This document shows, in pieces, positions 1 through 6,395 of a DNA stretch of 6,395 bases (its first letter is position 1; every line of letters begins with the position of its first letter). The notes beneath the pieces were generated by a model, which saw nothing but the letters and a program-made list of their open reading frames with translations, did no database searches and was not told the DNA's origin. Source of the stretch: Candidatus Hydrogenedentota bacterium. Lineage in GTDB: Bacteria; Hydrogenedentota; Hydrogenedentia; Hydrogenedentales; SLHB01. The stretch lies in contig JAFGTL010000477.1 of assembly GCA_016934125.1 (NCBI GenBank), forward strand, positions 1-6,395, in the 5' to 3' direction. Position numbers and translations under genes: made by a program.

Positions 1-1
1 C

Positions 2-2419
2 TCCGTGCCGGGCGACAACACGCCCTACGCGCTGGTGTGCGTCGAGGAGCAGGACATCGAGGATCCCGAATCCTGCCTCGCGCCGGAACTGCGTTTGCCC
101 CTCGATCTCAGCGGGTGGTATGCGGTGTGGGTGCGCACGTATCGGCCCGACGTCAACGGCGGAATAGACGTGCGCTTGCCGGGCGAGAAGCACTTCGTTC
201 ACGTCAACCCGCAGCAGGTGAGCACCATCGAGGGCGAAGCGCCGGCACCCGGCGTGCTTGTCGACGTGCTGTATCGGGCCGCCGACTTGACGGGGCAGGG
301 CCTCCTGTTCCGGCAGCCCTACGGCACGTACGACAGCGAACACTTGCTGGCCAACGCGTGCCTGGCGGGGGTGCGGCTCGTGCGGCTGTCCGACGCGCAG
401 GCCGAGCGGATCGAGGCGGAGCGGGCCCGGGCCGACGTACGCGTCGCCGGATACGACAACGACGGCTTCAGCTACTTCTGGAAGTGGGGCACCCACGATA
501 CCGCGTGCATTGCGCGGCTGATCGAGCCGCTCCGCGATCAGAGCGCCGACTTCCTCAACCTCTCGCTGGGCGGATTGGGCGGCATCATCATTCCTACGCC
601 GTACACGGGCATGTATCAGATGACGGGCCATACGCGGCACGGCGACTACCGGGCCAACGCATTCTTCCGGTGGTGTTTCGAGAACGATATCAACATCGTG
701 GATGTGCTGGCCGAGCGTGCCCACGAAGTGGGCGTGCGGCTGTTCGTGGCGCTCATGATGGAACGCTCGTTCTCCGTCGATGACGCCATGAAAGCCCACC
801 CCGAATGGAACATCAAGAAGGGGCGCGGCCGGTGGGACTACGCGAATCCCGAAGTGCACGAGTATCAGGTGAAGAAGATCGCCTGGATCATGGCGAACCA
901 CGACATCGACGGATTCGTCGTCGATTTCACGCGATACGGCCACTATTTCAACGAAGACGAGCCGGACAAGTTCGAGCACATGAACGCGTTCCTGCGGAAG
1001 CTGCGCGCGGCCACCGACGAGGTGAACGCGGGCAAGGTGCGGAAGGTGCAGCTCTGCGCGAGCTTCGCCGACAGAAGCCGCTTCATCCAGCACTGGGGCT
1101 CCGGCAAACTCGATGAGCAGGGGCTGGACGTGCCCACGTGGATCGAGGAAGGGCTCTTCGACATGCTCATGCCCGAAGGCCCCACGGGCCTCGGCTTCGT
1201 GCGGCTCGCCGAGGGAACGCGCACGGCCGTGTGGCCGCGTAAGGCGGCCCGCTACGACTTCACCAACGAGCGGATCCTGAGCGGCTCTCTCAGCCCGAAG
1301 CAGATCGAGCGGGGCGTGAAGGATCTGTTCGATGGCGGCGCGCCGGGCGTGTTCTTCTTCAACCACGACACCTGGAGTACCTTCGGCCGGCTCGGATTCC
1401 GCGAGGAACTCGATCTGCGCACCAAGACCACGGAGGCATACGGGTTTAGGGACGGGGCTGCGATCTCGTTTGCCGCGTGGTATCCCACCGTGACGGAGCG
1501 GAACGCCCAGCGCGATGCGCTCCGGCCGCTCACCATCGAGTGTGATCGGCGGCGGAGCGTAGACGGGGATCTGGCCGCGTCGATCCGGAACACCTTCGCC
1601 CGGCCCGTCACCGCAACGCTCACCTGGGGGCCGCCGGGCTCGGAGAGCTGCCTGTGGATACCCGAGCCCGGCGCGCAATCCGTCCGCATCGCGCCCGGAC
1701 AAGCGCAAGCCGTGCACTTCCACGTGACGGGCCAAGCCGCAAGCCAGGTGGGTGTGCCTGCCCTTGAACTGGTGCTCGCCGACGGTGGCCAGTGCGTGTT
1801 CCGCCACCGGATCCCCGTGCGGGCCGTGCCCCGGATGGTGTGTCCCGCGGCGGCCGGCGTGGAAGCCTTGCCTGAGATGGTGTTTCAGCCTCTGTACGCC
1901 GTGGATGGCGGGGAGGATGGGGGGAGCGTCGAAGTCGGGGTGGCCCGTGACGCCACGCGGCTGCACGTCGTCTGCGTCTGCTCGGGCGCCGGCTTCGTCG
2001 CGGACGGGCCGGAAGCGGAGCCCCACGATTCGGCCGCTGTCCGCTCGGCCGATACCGTCGAAGTGATGATCGACACGGCCGCGGCCGAGCAGGCGTACCG
2101 GCAGTTCATCGCAAGCAAGGCCGGCGGCAAGGCGGATGCGCTGTGGCGGTTCGAGGCGTTCGCGGGGCACCATACCCCCAAGCGCGACTGGAATCCCGAC
2201 TGGGACACGCGAACCACGCGGCTTGATGACGGGTTTCGTGTCGAGATGCAGATTCCGTTCGAGGCCTTGGGGGCATCGCCCGTGCCGGGGGCCGCGTGGC
2301 GTATCAACGTGGTGGCGCGTCTCCGCACCGGCCGCGAACGCCCGGCCACATGGTCGTGGGCATCGGCCGAGGCGGACTTCGGCCATCCGCGGCAGTTCGG
2401 CGTGTTGGCATTCGAGTAA
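2..2419 (+). CDS. GHL10-like glycosyl hydrolase with C-terminal CBM9-like domain (5'-truncated)
   Basis: Probable glycoside hydrolase acting on a polysaccharide or glycoconjugate; substrate unknown. The frame is open from base 2, and the GTG at base 5 has no visible ribosome site, so the true start and any signal peptide lie upstream. Numbering from that GTG: residues ~30-130 are beta-rich. Residues ~150-480 look like the TIM barrel of the GHL10/DUF187 group, with HPEWN (265-269), a WDYANPEV segment (277-284) as in 'line-by-line' barrel strands, and strand-end motif IDGFVVDFTRY (301-311). Asp307 is a candidate catalytic acid, and Glu391 in LMPEGP a possible second. Residues ~505-610 form an Ig/NEW3-like beta-sandwich. 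Residues ~620-804 resemble a CBM9-like domain: a SADTVEVMID strand (681-690), DDGFRVEMQIPFEAL (741-755), and the terminal DFGHPRQFG...F pattern typical of that fold. It ends in TAA, 28 bp before the next gene, so it is probably operonic. Family assignment is from remembered motifs; the catalytic residues are inferred. Confidence 0.75.
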   Translation, partial: SVPGDNTPYALVCVEEQDIEDPESCLAPELRLPLDLSGWYAVWVRTYRPDVNGGIDVRLPGEKHFVHVNPQQVSTIEGEAPAPGVLVDVLYRAADLTGQGLLFRQPYGTYDSEHLLANACLAGVRLVRLSDAQAERIEAERARADVRVAGYDNDGFSYFWKWGTHDTACIARLIEPLRDQSADFLNLSLGGLGGIIIPTPYTGMYQMTGHTRHGDYRANAFFRWCFENDINIVDVLAERAHEVGVRLFVALMMERSFSVDDAMKAHPEWNIKKGRGRWDYANPEVHEYQVKKIAWIMANHDIDGFVVDFTRYGHYFNEDEPDKFEHMNAFLRKLRAATDEVNAGKVRKVQLCASFADRSRFIQHWGSGKLDEQGLDVPTWIEEGLFDMLMPEGPTGLGFVRLAEGTRTAVWPRKAARYDFTNERILSGSLSPKQIERGVKDLFDGGAPGVFFFNHDTWSTFGRLGFREELDLRTKTTEAYGFRDGAAISFAAWYPTVTERNAQRDALRPLTIECDRRRSVDGDLAASIRNTFARPVTATLTWGPPGSESCLWIPEPGAQSVRIAPGQAQAVHFHVTGQAASQVGVPALELVLADGGQCVFRHRIPVRAVPRMVCPAAAGVEALPEMVFQPLYAVDGGEDGGSVEVGVARDATRLHVVCVCSGAGFVADGPEAEPHDSAAVRSADTVEVMIDTAAAEQAYRQFIASKAGGKADALWRFEAFAGHHTPKRDWNPDWDTRTTRLDDGFRVEMQIPFEALGASPVPGAAWRINVVARLRTGRERPATWSWASAEADFGHPRQFGVLAFE

Positions 2420-2434
2420 CGGCGGGCCGTAACC

Positions 2435-2443
2435 GGGAGGAGG
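2435..2443 (+). promoter_or_regulatory. Strong Shine-Dalgarno for the DUF6259-like gene
   Basis: GGGAGGAGG precedes the GTG at 2448. The GGAGG core at 2436-2440 is seven bases from the start. An in-frame TAA at 2430-2432 means this GTG is the first possible start. The gap between the two genes is only 28 bp and shows no promoter or terminator, which supports cotranscription with the upstream gene. Confidence 0.85.
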
Positions 2444-2447
2444 ATCC

Positions 2448-2510
2448 GTGCGCTACCTGGCCATAGGCGTCTATCTCATATACGGACTGAGCGCTGCGTG
2501 GTGCGCGGCG
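2448..2510 (+). other. Signal peptide coding region
   Basis: The first ~21 residues have one positive charge (Arg2), a hydrophobic core (LAIGVYLIYGLSAAW) and small residues after Cys19. Signal peptidase I cleavage around Cys-Ala-Ala or Ala-Ala-Ala (residues 19-22) is the best reading. Cys19 is preceded by Ala-Ala-Trp, which does not fit the lipobox (Trp at -1), so a lipoprotein is less likely but not excluded. The weakly charged N-region makes the call less than certain. Confidence 0.65.
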
Positions 2511-5417
2511 GCACTTGGGCCCGCGGCGTGGGACTTTGAAGGCGGCGCGGATGGATGGAGCGGCCCGGGCAACGTCGTGGCCGAGGACGACGTGCCCGGC
2601 AACCACACATATCGCATCGTGGCCACGCAACCGCACCATACCCGCGTCGTGCTGGAAGGCAGCGGGGCCACGCCCAACTTCCTCGTGTCCCTGCGCGTGC
2701 GTGTCTTGGAGTGGGAGGGCGCGCCGCCGAATGCGTACGTGTATGGGCGTCACGGGAGCGGGGGATTTCGCGCGCTGTGCGTCGGACGCGACGGAGGCCG
2801 GGCATTCTGCTATTACGGGCAGGACGAGCCTTCCGTGTCGCTGGGCGATGTGGCCGCCCGCCTGCCGGACGCGTCGGAGTGGATCCATCTTGCGTTTGCC
2901 TGCGTCGATGACTACGCATTCGCCAAGACGTGGCCGGCCGGCGCGCCTGAGCCCGCCTGGCAGGCTGAGGGCCGGGATCCACACGATCTTGACGGCGTGT
3001 TGGCCCTCGGCGTGTGGACTTCTCCGCGCCAGCCGAGCACGGCCACGGTGCTGTTCGACGACATTCGTTTCGAGCCGCTGACGGGCGAGGCGCTGGCCGC
3101 CCACGGCCTGCGGGTGGGCGCGTGGCCCCCGCTCGACGCCTCAGTCTTGCCTGCGGACGCGGGCGTCTTCGAGGAGGCGAATCGGCGGGGCGTTGCGACG
3201 CCGTGTACGGCGTTGGCGTTCGATTCCCAAACCGGGGCGATCTGCAATGTCCTGGACAGGGCCACCGGGCAGGAGTTCATCGCGCCCGATTCCAGGCAGG
3301 GGGTGTTCCGCGTGCGCCTGACGAAACCGGCCGACGGCGTTCGCGTGGAATTGTCGAGCCGCGATTTCCAGTCCGTCGCGGTACGGGAAGAGCCCACTGG
3401 AGCCCTCGCACTCGAGTTCACCCATCATATCGCGTATGCCGTGGAGGCCACCGTCACGGCGGCGCCCGCCGGCGACGGCACGATTCGTCTGGGCATCCGC
3501 GTCCGGAACGGGGAACCGGACTGGTGCGTGGCCGGGATCTCGTTCCCCAGCCTGCCGGGCTCGGCCGGCTTGGGCGGCGACGATTCGGACGACGCCCTCC
3601 TCATCCCGTGGGACGGCGGGGCGGTACTGCGGCGTCCCGGAAGCGAGAACGCGCGTCGATCGGTGTCGTATCCCGGGGCCGCCTTTGCCCAGTTCTATGC
3701 CCTGTACGATCGCGCCGCCGGCCTGTACTGCGGCATGCACGATGCCGAAGGCCACTGCAAGTCGCTGAGCCTGTGGTGTGCCGCCGGGCAGTCGGTGTCG
3801 CTGGGGTTCGAGCACTTGTTCCCCGAACTCCCCGGCCGCGATGCGCGCTTGCCGTATGATGTCGTGGTGCGCACATTCCAGGGCGACTGGCGGGAGGCCG
3901 CGGCCCTCTACAAGGCGTGGGCGGTGCGGCAGCCGTGGTGCGGGAAGCGGCTAACCGAGCGCGAGGACATCCCCGCGTTTCTCAAGGAAGGCGCGGGCGT
4001 CATCATCACCGGGATCGAGAACGCGGAGGGCCGCGCCCGACTCCTGGGCGAACGCCTCGAGAAGCTGCCCGATCTGATGGACGCGTACCGTGGGCGAACC
4101 GGCCTGAAGCACATGATCTTCGTGCCGTACGGGTGGGAGAATCGCGGCACGTGGGCGGGAATCAACTACCTGCCCGCCGTGCCCTCGAACGAACTCTGGC
4201 GCGAGGCCAATGCGGCGCTGAAATCCCGCGGCCACCGCACGGCGTTTCTCACGTCGGGATTCTGGTGGGTGATCAAGCGTCAGGAGACGGGCAGCGGGCC
4301 GGCCTTCGACGACACCGATGATTTCCTCGAACGCCAAGGGATGTGTGTCCACGGCGCAGATGGTTCGCCGTGGCTGGTGGACAACTACGAACGCCTTCGT
4401 GAACATGGCTCGTGGCGCGGCCTGTCCGCGACGCTGTGCCATGGCAGCCCGGAAGCGCGCGACACGATGAAGCGCATCTTCCTGGACGTGGCGGGGCTCG
4501 GCGTGCCCCTGGTGAGCTTCGATCAAGAGATCGGCGGCCGGCAGGTGGCGCCCTGCTATCACCCCGGCCATGGCCATCCGCCGGGCTATGGCCGGTGGAT
4601 GTGGACTGGGTTCGAGGGCCTGTGCGAGGAGATTCTGGAGGAAGGCAAACCGATCGAGCCGGAACTGGGGCTGTTCCTGGAAAACGTCAGCGAACTCGCG
4701 ATCCCCTGCATGGCCACGTACTGGAGCCGGCAGTTCGGCGAGGTTGACGTGGGCGTGCGCAACGGCCGGGGCGTGGGCCTCTTCTCGTATCTCTACCACG
4801 AATACGTAACGGCCATCGGCGCGGCCTGCGTCCAGGGCCAGGGGCAGCGCGGCATTCGGCCGTCCGCCGGCCTGCGCTGCCGCGTTCTCGCCAACAACCT
4901 GACGCGCGGGTTGATCCCCGGGCCCTTCATGCACGAGGTGCCCCTCGATACGGACAAGGAGTGGGAGGGGCTCGTGAGCCGGGCGTATTTCGCCTTCTGC
5001 AAACCCTACGCCCATTTCCCCGAGTATCTGCTGCTGGGCGAGACGTTGCCGCCCATCCCCGTCGAATGCGGCGAAACGGAGGTGTGGTTTGCACGGATCG
5101 ACGAGCGCAACGGCACGCCGTTGAAGCCGGGCGGGCCGCCGGTGGCGAAGGTGCCGCTCCGGTTGCCCGCTATCACGTCGGGCGCCTTCGCGGCGGCGGA
5201 CGGCTCGGTGGCGGCGGTTCTCGCGAACACCACGCCGGAGGCGCAGCAGTGCAAGGCGGGCCTGCCGGGCGGGCAGGATGTGCGGATCTACACCGCCGAG
5301 CGGATCGAGGAAGGCGCGCGTGTCACAGAAGACACCGGCGAATCCCTGCCCCTGGAACTCGAGCCCTTCGGCGTCCGCGTGATCGTCATGACGGACGCGG
5401 CCGGCCGCCGGGATTGA
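2448..5417 (+). CDS. Exported DUF6259-like glycosidase-type protein with N-terminal beta-sandwich domain
   Basis: Complete 989-residue protein, GTG start fixed by an upstream in-frame stop and a strong ribosome site. Residues 1-~21 form a signal peptide: Arg2, then a hydrophobic stretch to Trp18, then CAAA. Residues ~27-210 look like a jelly-roll or concanavalin-like domain, opening with WDFEGGADGW and closing with TVLFDDIRFEP, typical of carbohydrate-binding or LamG-like modules. Residues ~245-970 match what I recall of DUF6259: an ALYDRAAGLYCGMHDAEG motif (418-435), YKAWAVRQPWC (488-498), FDQE (691-694) followed by CYHPGHGHPPG (703-713), LENVSEL (744-750), and LFSYLYHEY (778-786). The end is an all-beta domain (SGAFAAADGSVAAVLAN, 911-927). 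Such proteins are glycosidase-like (TIM barrel with acidic residues); Asp692 and Glu745/Glu749 are candidate catalytic residues. Substrate unknown. It likely acts outside the cytoplasm with the upstream GHL10-like protein. It has 21 cysteines, unusual for an exported protein. Family call moderately sure; chemistry inferred. Confidence 0.8.
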   Translation: MRYLAIGVYLIYGLSAAWCAAALGPAAWDFEGGADGWSGPGNVVAEDDVPGNHTYRIVATQPHHTRVVLEGSGATPNFLVSLRVRVLEWEGAPPNAYVYGRHGSGGFRALCVGRDGGRAFCYYGQDEPSVSLGDVAARLPDASEWIHLAFACVDDYAFAKTWPAGAPEPAWQAEGRDPHDLDGVLALGVWTSPRQPSTATVLFDDIRFEPLTGEALAAHGLRVGAWPPLDASVLPADAGVFEEANRRGVATPCTALAFDSQTGAICNVLDRATGQEFIAPDSRQGVFRVRLTKPADGVRVELSSRDFQSVAVREEPTGALALEFTHHIAYAVEATVTAAPAGDGTIRLGIRVRNGEPDWCVAGISFPSLPGSAGLGGDDSDDALLIPWDGGAVLRRPGSENARRSVSYPGAAFAQFYALYDRAAGLYCGMHDAEGHCKSLSLWCAAGQSVSLGFEHLFPELPGRDARLPYDVVVRTFQGDWREAAALYKAWAVRQPWCGKRLTEREDIPAFLKEGAGVIITGIENAEGRARLLGERLEKLPDLMDAYRGRTGLKHMIFVPYGWENRGTWAGINYLPAVPSNELWREANAALKSRGHRTAFLTSGFWWVIKRQETGSGPAFDDTDDFLERQGMCVHGADGSPWLVDNYERLREHGSWRGLSATLCHGSPEARDTMKRIFLDVAGLGVPLVSFDQEIGGRQVAPCYHPGHGHPPGYGRWMWTGFEGLCEEILEEGKPIEPELGLFLENVSELAIPCMATYWSRQFGEVDVGVRNGRGVGLFSYLYHEYVTAIGAACVQGQGQRGIRPSAGLRCRVLANNLTRGLIPGPFMHEVPLDTDKEWEGLVSRAYFAFCKPYAHFPEYLLLGETLPPIPVECGETEVWFARIDERNGTPLKPGGPPVAKVPLRLPAITSGAFAAADGSVAAVLANTTPEAQQCKAGLPGGQDVRIYTAERIEEGARVTEDTGESLPLELEPFGVRVIVMTDAAGRRD

Positions 5418-5442
5418 AGGTGCCGCAGCCCGCGTCTATACT
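5414..5442 (+). promoter_or_regulatory. Putative sigma70-type promoter of the C45 hydrolase gene
   Basis: TTGAAG at 5414-5419 (4 of 6 to TTGACA) and TATACT at 5437-5442 (5 of 6 to TATAAT) are separated by exactly 17 bases. The -35 box overlaps the TGA stop (5415-5417) of the preceding gene. A start site near 5449 would give a leader of about 35 bases ending in the GGAGG ribosome site. In such G+C-rich DNA this pairing is unlikely to be trivial, but it has not been tested. It suggests that the C45 gene can be transcribed independently of the glycosidase pair. Confidence 0.5.
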
Positions 5443-5483
5443 GAGCCGAACGGCATTTGTCTCTGTGAGCGGAGGTTGTGGAC
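5418..5483 (+). other. Intergenic region between the DUF6259-like and C45 genes
   Basis: These 66 bp hold the -10 part of the putative promoter, a short leader slightly richer in A+T than its surroundings, and the ribosome site. No hairpin plus T-run is visible, so I see no intrinsic terminator for the upstream operon. Read-through into the C45 gene is possible. Confidence 0.6.
5471..5475 (+). promoter_or_regulatory. Shine-Dalgarno that decides the C45 gene start
   Basis: GGAGG lies only two bases before a GTG at 5478 but eight bases before a second in-frame GTG at 5484. The spacing favours 5484. An in-frame TGA at 5466-5468 excludes any start further upstream. Confidence 0.75.
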
Positions 5484-6395
5484 GTGGCAGTCGTATCGGT
5501 TCGGCCCGAGGGGGCGCGCCGCGTGGGCGAGGTGGACGGCGCCTACCTGGAGGTATACCACTCGGCGCTGGGCGAGATGCCCGTCCTGCACGTTTCGGGC
5601 GCCGCCGATGCCTTGGGCCGGCAGCATGGGTTTTTCGTGGGGGACAGGATCCTGCGGAACGGGCGGCGCATCGCCGCCATGTTTGCCGAGGAAGGCGTGC
5701 CTGCGGGCATTGTGGGCAGGATTCTGGACGCGGCCTGGGAGCGGATGGCGCCGCATGTGCCTGAGGGTTACTGCCGCGAACTGGCGGCCATCGCCGAGGG
5801 GGCGCAGGCCGCAGGCGTCGATCTGAGCGCGACGGATCTCCAGCGGATGACGGCCGTCACGAACTTCGATCTGTACAAGCGCGAGGAGCGGTTTGGCGAG
5901 TTCCTCGATCCCGACACGGCCGCGCAACTGGCGCGCGGGAACGCCCCCGGCATGTCGTGCACCATGTTCGCGGTGTGGGGATCGCGCACCGCGGACGGCA
6001 AGCTGTTCGCCCTCCGCAACCTGGACTGGCTGGCCCAGACGGGCATGCACGAGGATCGACTCGTCACGGTGTGCCGGCCCGAAGGGGCGCATCCGTTCGT
6101 GACGATGGGCTACGCCGGGGTGGTGGGCGCGCTGGCCGGCATGAACGCCGAGGGCATCAGCCTGTCCGAGGTGGGTGCGTTCAGTATGGCCGAGGAACTG
6201 GACGGGATCCCGTGGACGGTGATGGCGCGGCGCGTGCTCGAGGAGTCCTCGTGTCTCGAAGACGCGTCCGGCATCATCCAGGGCGCCAGGCACACGATTG
6301 GCTACAACTACCTGGTGGCGGATGGCGATCCGCGGCGGATCGGCTCGGCGGAGTTCCGGCCGCGTGCGGCCGCATTCGAGACGAACCACGCGTGC
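5484..6395 (+). CDS. C45-family Ntn hydrolase / acyltransferase-like protein (3'-truncated)
   Basis: An N-terminal-nucleophile hydrolase of the peptidase C45 / acyl-CoA:6-aminopenicillanate acyltransferase (AAT) family, which cleaves or forms amide bonds of acylated amines after autoproteolytic exposure of a Cys. The reading frame is open to the window end, giving 304 residues; the C-terminus is missing. Numbered from the GTG at 5484: the N-terminal part carries the family's G-x(5)-GxxxGFxxG-type helix (39-53). Cys159, in GMSCTMFAVWGS, is the expected nucleophile and new N-terminus. DGKLFALRNLDW (171-182) carries the conserved Arg-Asn-Leu-Asp, and GYAGVVGALAGMNAEGIS (209-226) is the family's G-rich core. 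ETNHAC (299-304) supplies a candidate catalytic Asn301. There is no signal peptide, so it is probably cytoplasmic. The -1 residue is Ser158, not the Gly of the Penicillium enzyme. It has its own putative promoter and lies 66 bp after the glycosidase pair. Natural substrate unknown; penicillin chemistry is not implied. Family call strong. Confidence 0.85.
   Translation, partial: MAVVSVRPEGARRVGEVDGAYLEVYHSALGEMPVLHVSGAADALGRQHGFFVGDRILRNGRRIAAMFAEEGVPAGIVGRILDAAWERMAPHVPEGYCRELAAIAEGAQAAGVDLSATDLQRMTAVTNFDLYKREERFGEFLDPDTAAQLARGNAPGMSCTMFAVWGSRTADGKLFALRNLDWLAQTGMHEDRLVTVCRPEGAHPFVTMGYAGVVGALAGMNAEGISLSEVGAFSMAEELDGIPWTVMARRVLEESSCLEDASGIIQGARHTIGYNYLVADGDPRRIGSAEFRPRAAAFETNHAC

Noticed and set aside
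2504..2506. Lipobox cysteine (Cys19) making the DUF6259-like protein a lipoprotein
   Set aside because: The residues before Cys19 are Ala-Ala-Trp; a bulky Trp at -1 does not fit the Gly/Ala/Ser expected by signal peptidase II.
2304..3104. Minus-strand open frame (266 codons) spanning the junction of the first two genes
   Set aside because: It overlaps the CBM9-like end, the ribosome site and the signal peptide of supported genes. No recognisable domain or convincing start context.
3951..5015. Long open frame on the minus strand (354 codons) opposite the DUF6259-like gene
   Set aside because: It lies entirely opposite a well-supported gene with recognisable motifs. Its translation is Ala/Arg/His/Pro-rich with no domain I recognise, typical of antisense shadow frames in G+C-rich DNA.
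5478..5480. GTG at 5478 as the C45 start
   Set aside because: It is in frame but only two bases after GGAGG, too close for normal initiation; the GTG at 5484 has an eight-base spacing.
5476..5826. Plus-strand frame starting TTG at 5476 (116 codons) at the beginning of the C45 gene
   Set aside because: It is out of frame with the C45 reading frame, which continues to the window end and carries the family motifs; the product is Arg/Trp-rich and unrecognisable.
61..6210. Eight GGATCC hexamers across the window (61, 1272, 1809, 2442, 2881, 2975, 5647, 6205)
   Set aside because: This is more than the roughly two expected from base composition, but nearly all are within codons for common dipeptides (GAT/ATC use). 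Spacing is irregular and no surrounding repeat is shared, so I do not take them as functional sites without a genome-wide count.
5436..6389. Long open frame on the minus strand (317 codons) opposite the C45 gene
   Set aside because: The + strand encodes clear C45-family motifs across the same bases and has a promoter and ribosome site. The antisense product is Arg/His-rich without domain features.
1..6395. CRISPR array, insertion sequence, tRNA, phage or defence genes
   Set aside because: No direct-repeat series, transposase or integrase motifs, tRNA-like cloverleaf or defence-type domains could be seen by reading both strands.

Overview
The window is G+C-rich (about two thirds G+C by eye) bacterial DNA and is almost fully coding on the + strand. 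It holds three genes, two of them cut by the window edges. The mix of a GHL10-like glycosidase with a CBM9-like domain, a large exported DUF6259-type glycosidase-like protein, and a C45-family Ntn hydrolase, all with GTG starts, fits glycan-degrading environmental bacteria such as Planctomycetota, Hydrogenedentota, Lentisphaerota, Verrucomicrobiota or Armatimonadota. This placement is inference from gene content. No rRNA or other phylogenetic marker is present.

Bases 2-2419 encode the C-terminal ~805 residues of a multidomain protein: an N-terminal beta-rich region, a TIM-barrel-like glycosyl-hydrolase region of GHL10/DUF187 type, a beta-sandwich linker and a CBM9-like domain. Its start lies upstream. 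After a 28-bp gap with a strong Shine-Dalgarno, bases 2448-5417 encode a 989-residue exported protein: signal peptide, jelly-roll or concanavalin-like domain, DUF6259-like glycosidase region and a C-terminal beta domain. The two genes are almost certainly cotranscribed and look like a polysaccharide or glycoconjugate-degrading pair.

A 66-bp gap (5418-5483) contains a well-formed sigma70-type promoter whose -35 hexamer overlaps the stop codon of the preceding gene. It is followed by a GGAGG Shine-Dalgarno and a third gene (5484 to beyond 6395). This encodes an N-terminal-nucleophile hydrolase of the C45 / acyl-CoA:6-APA acyltransferase family, with the predicted nucleophile Cys, the RNLD motif and a downstream Asn-His all visible before the window cuts it.

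I found no tRNA, rRNA, CRISPR array, transposase, integrase or prophage gene. The long minus-strand reading frames are judged to be shadows of the coding strand. The most interesting points are the uncharacterised glycosidase-like proteins with candidate catalytic acids and the C45 amidohydrolase under its own promoter next to them. I see no clear evidence of a new defence or mobile system.
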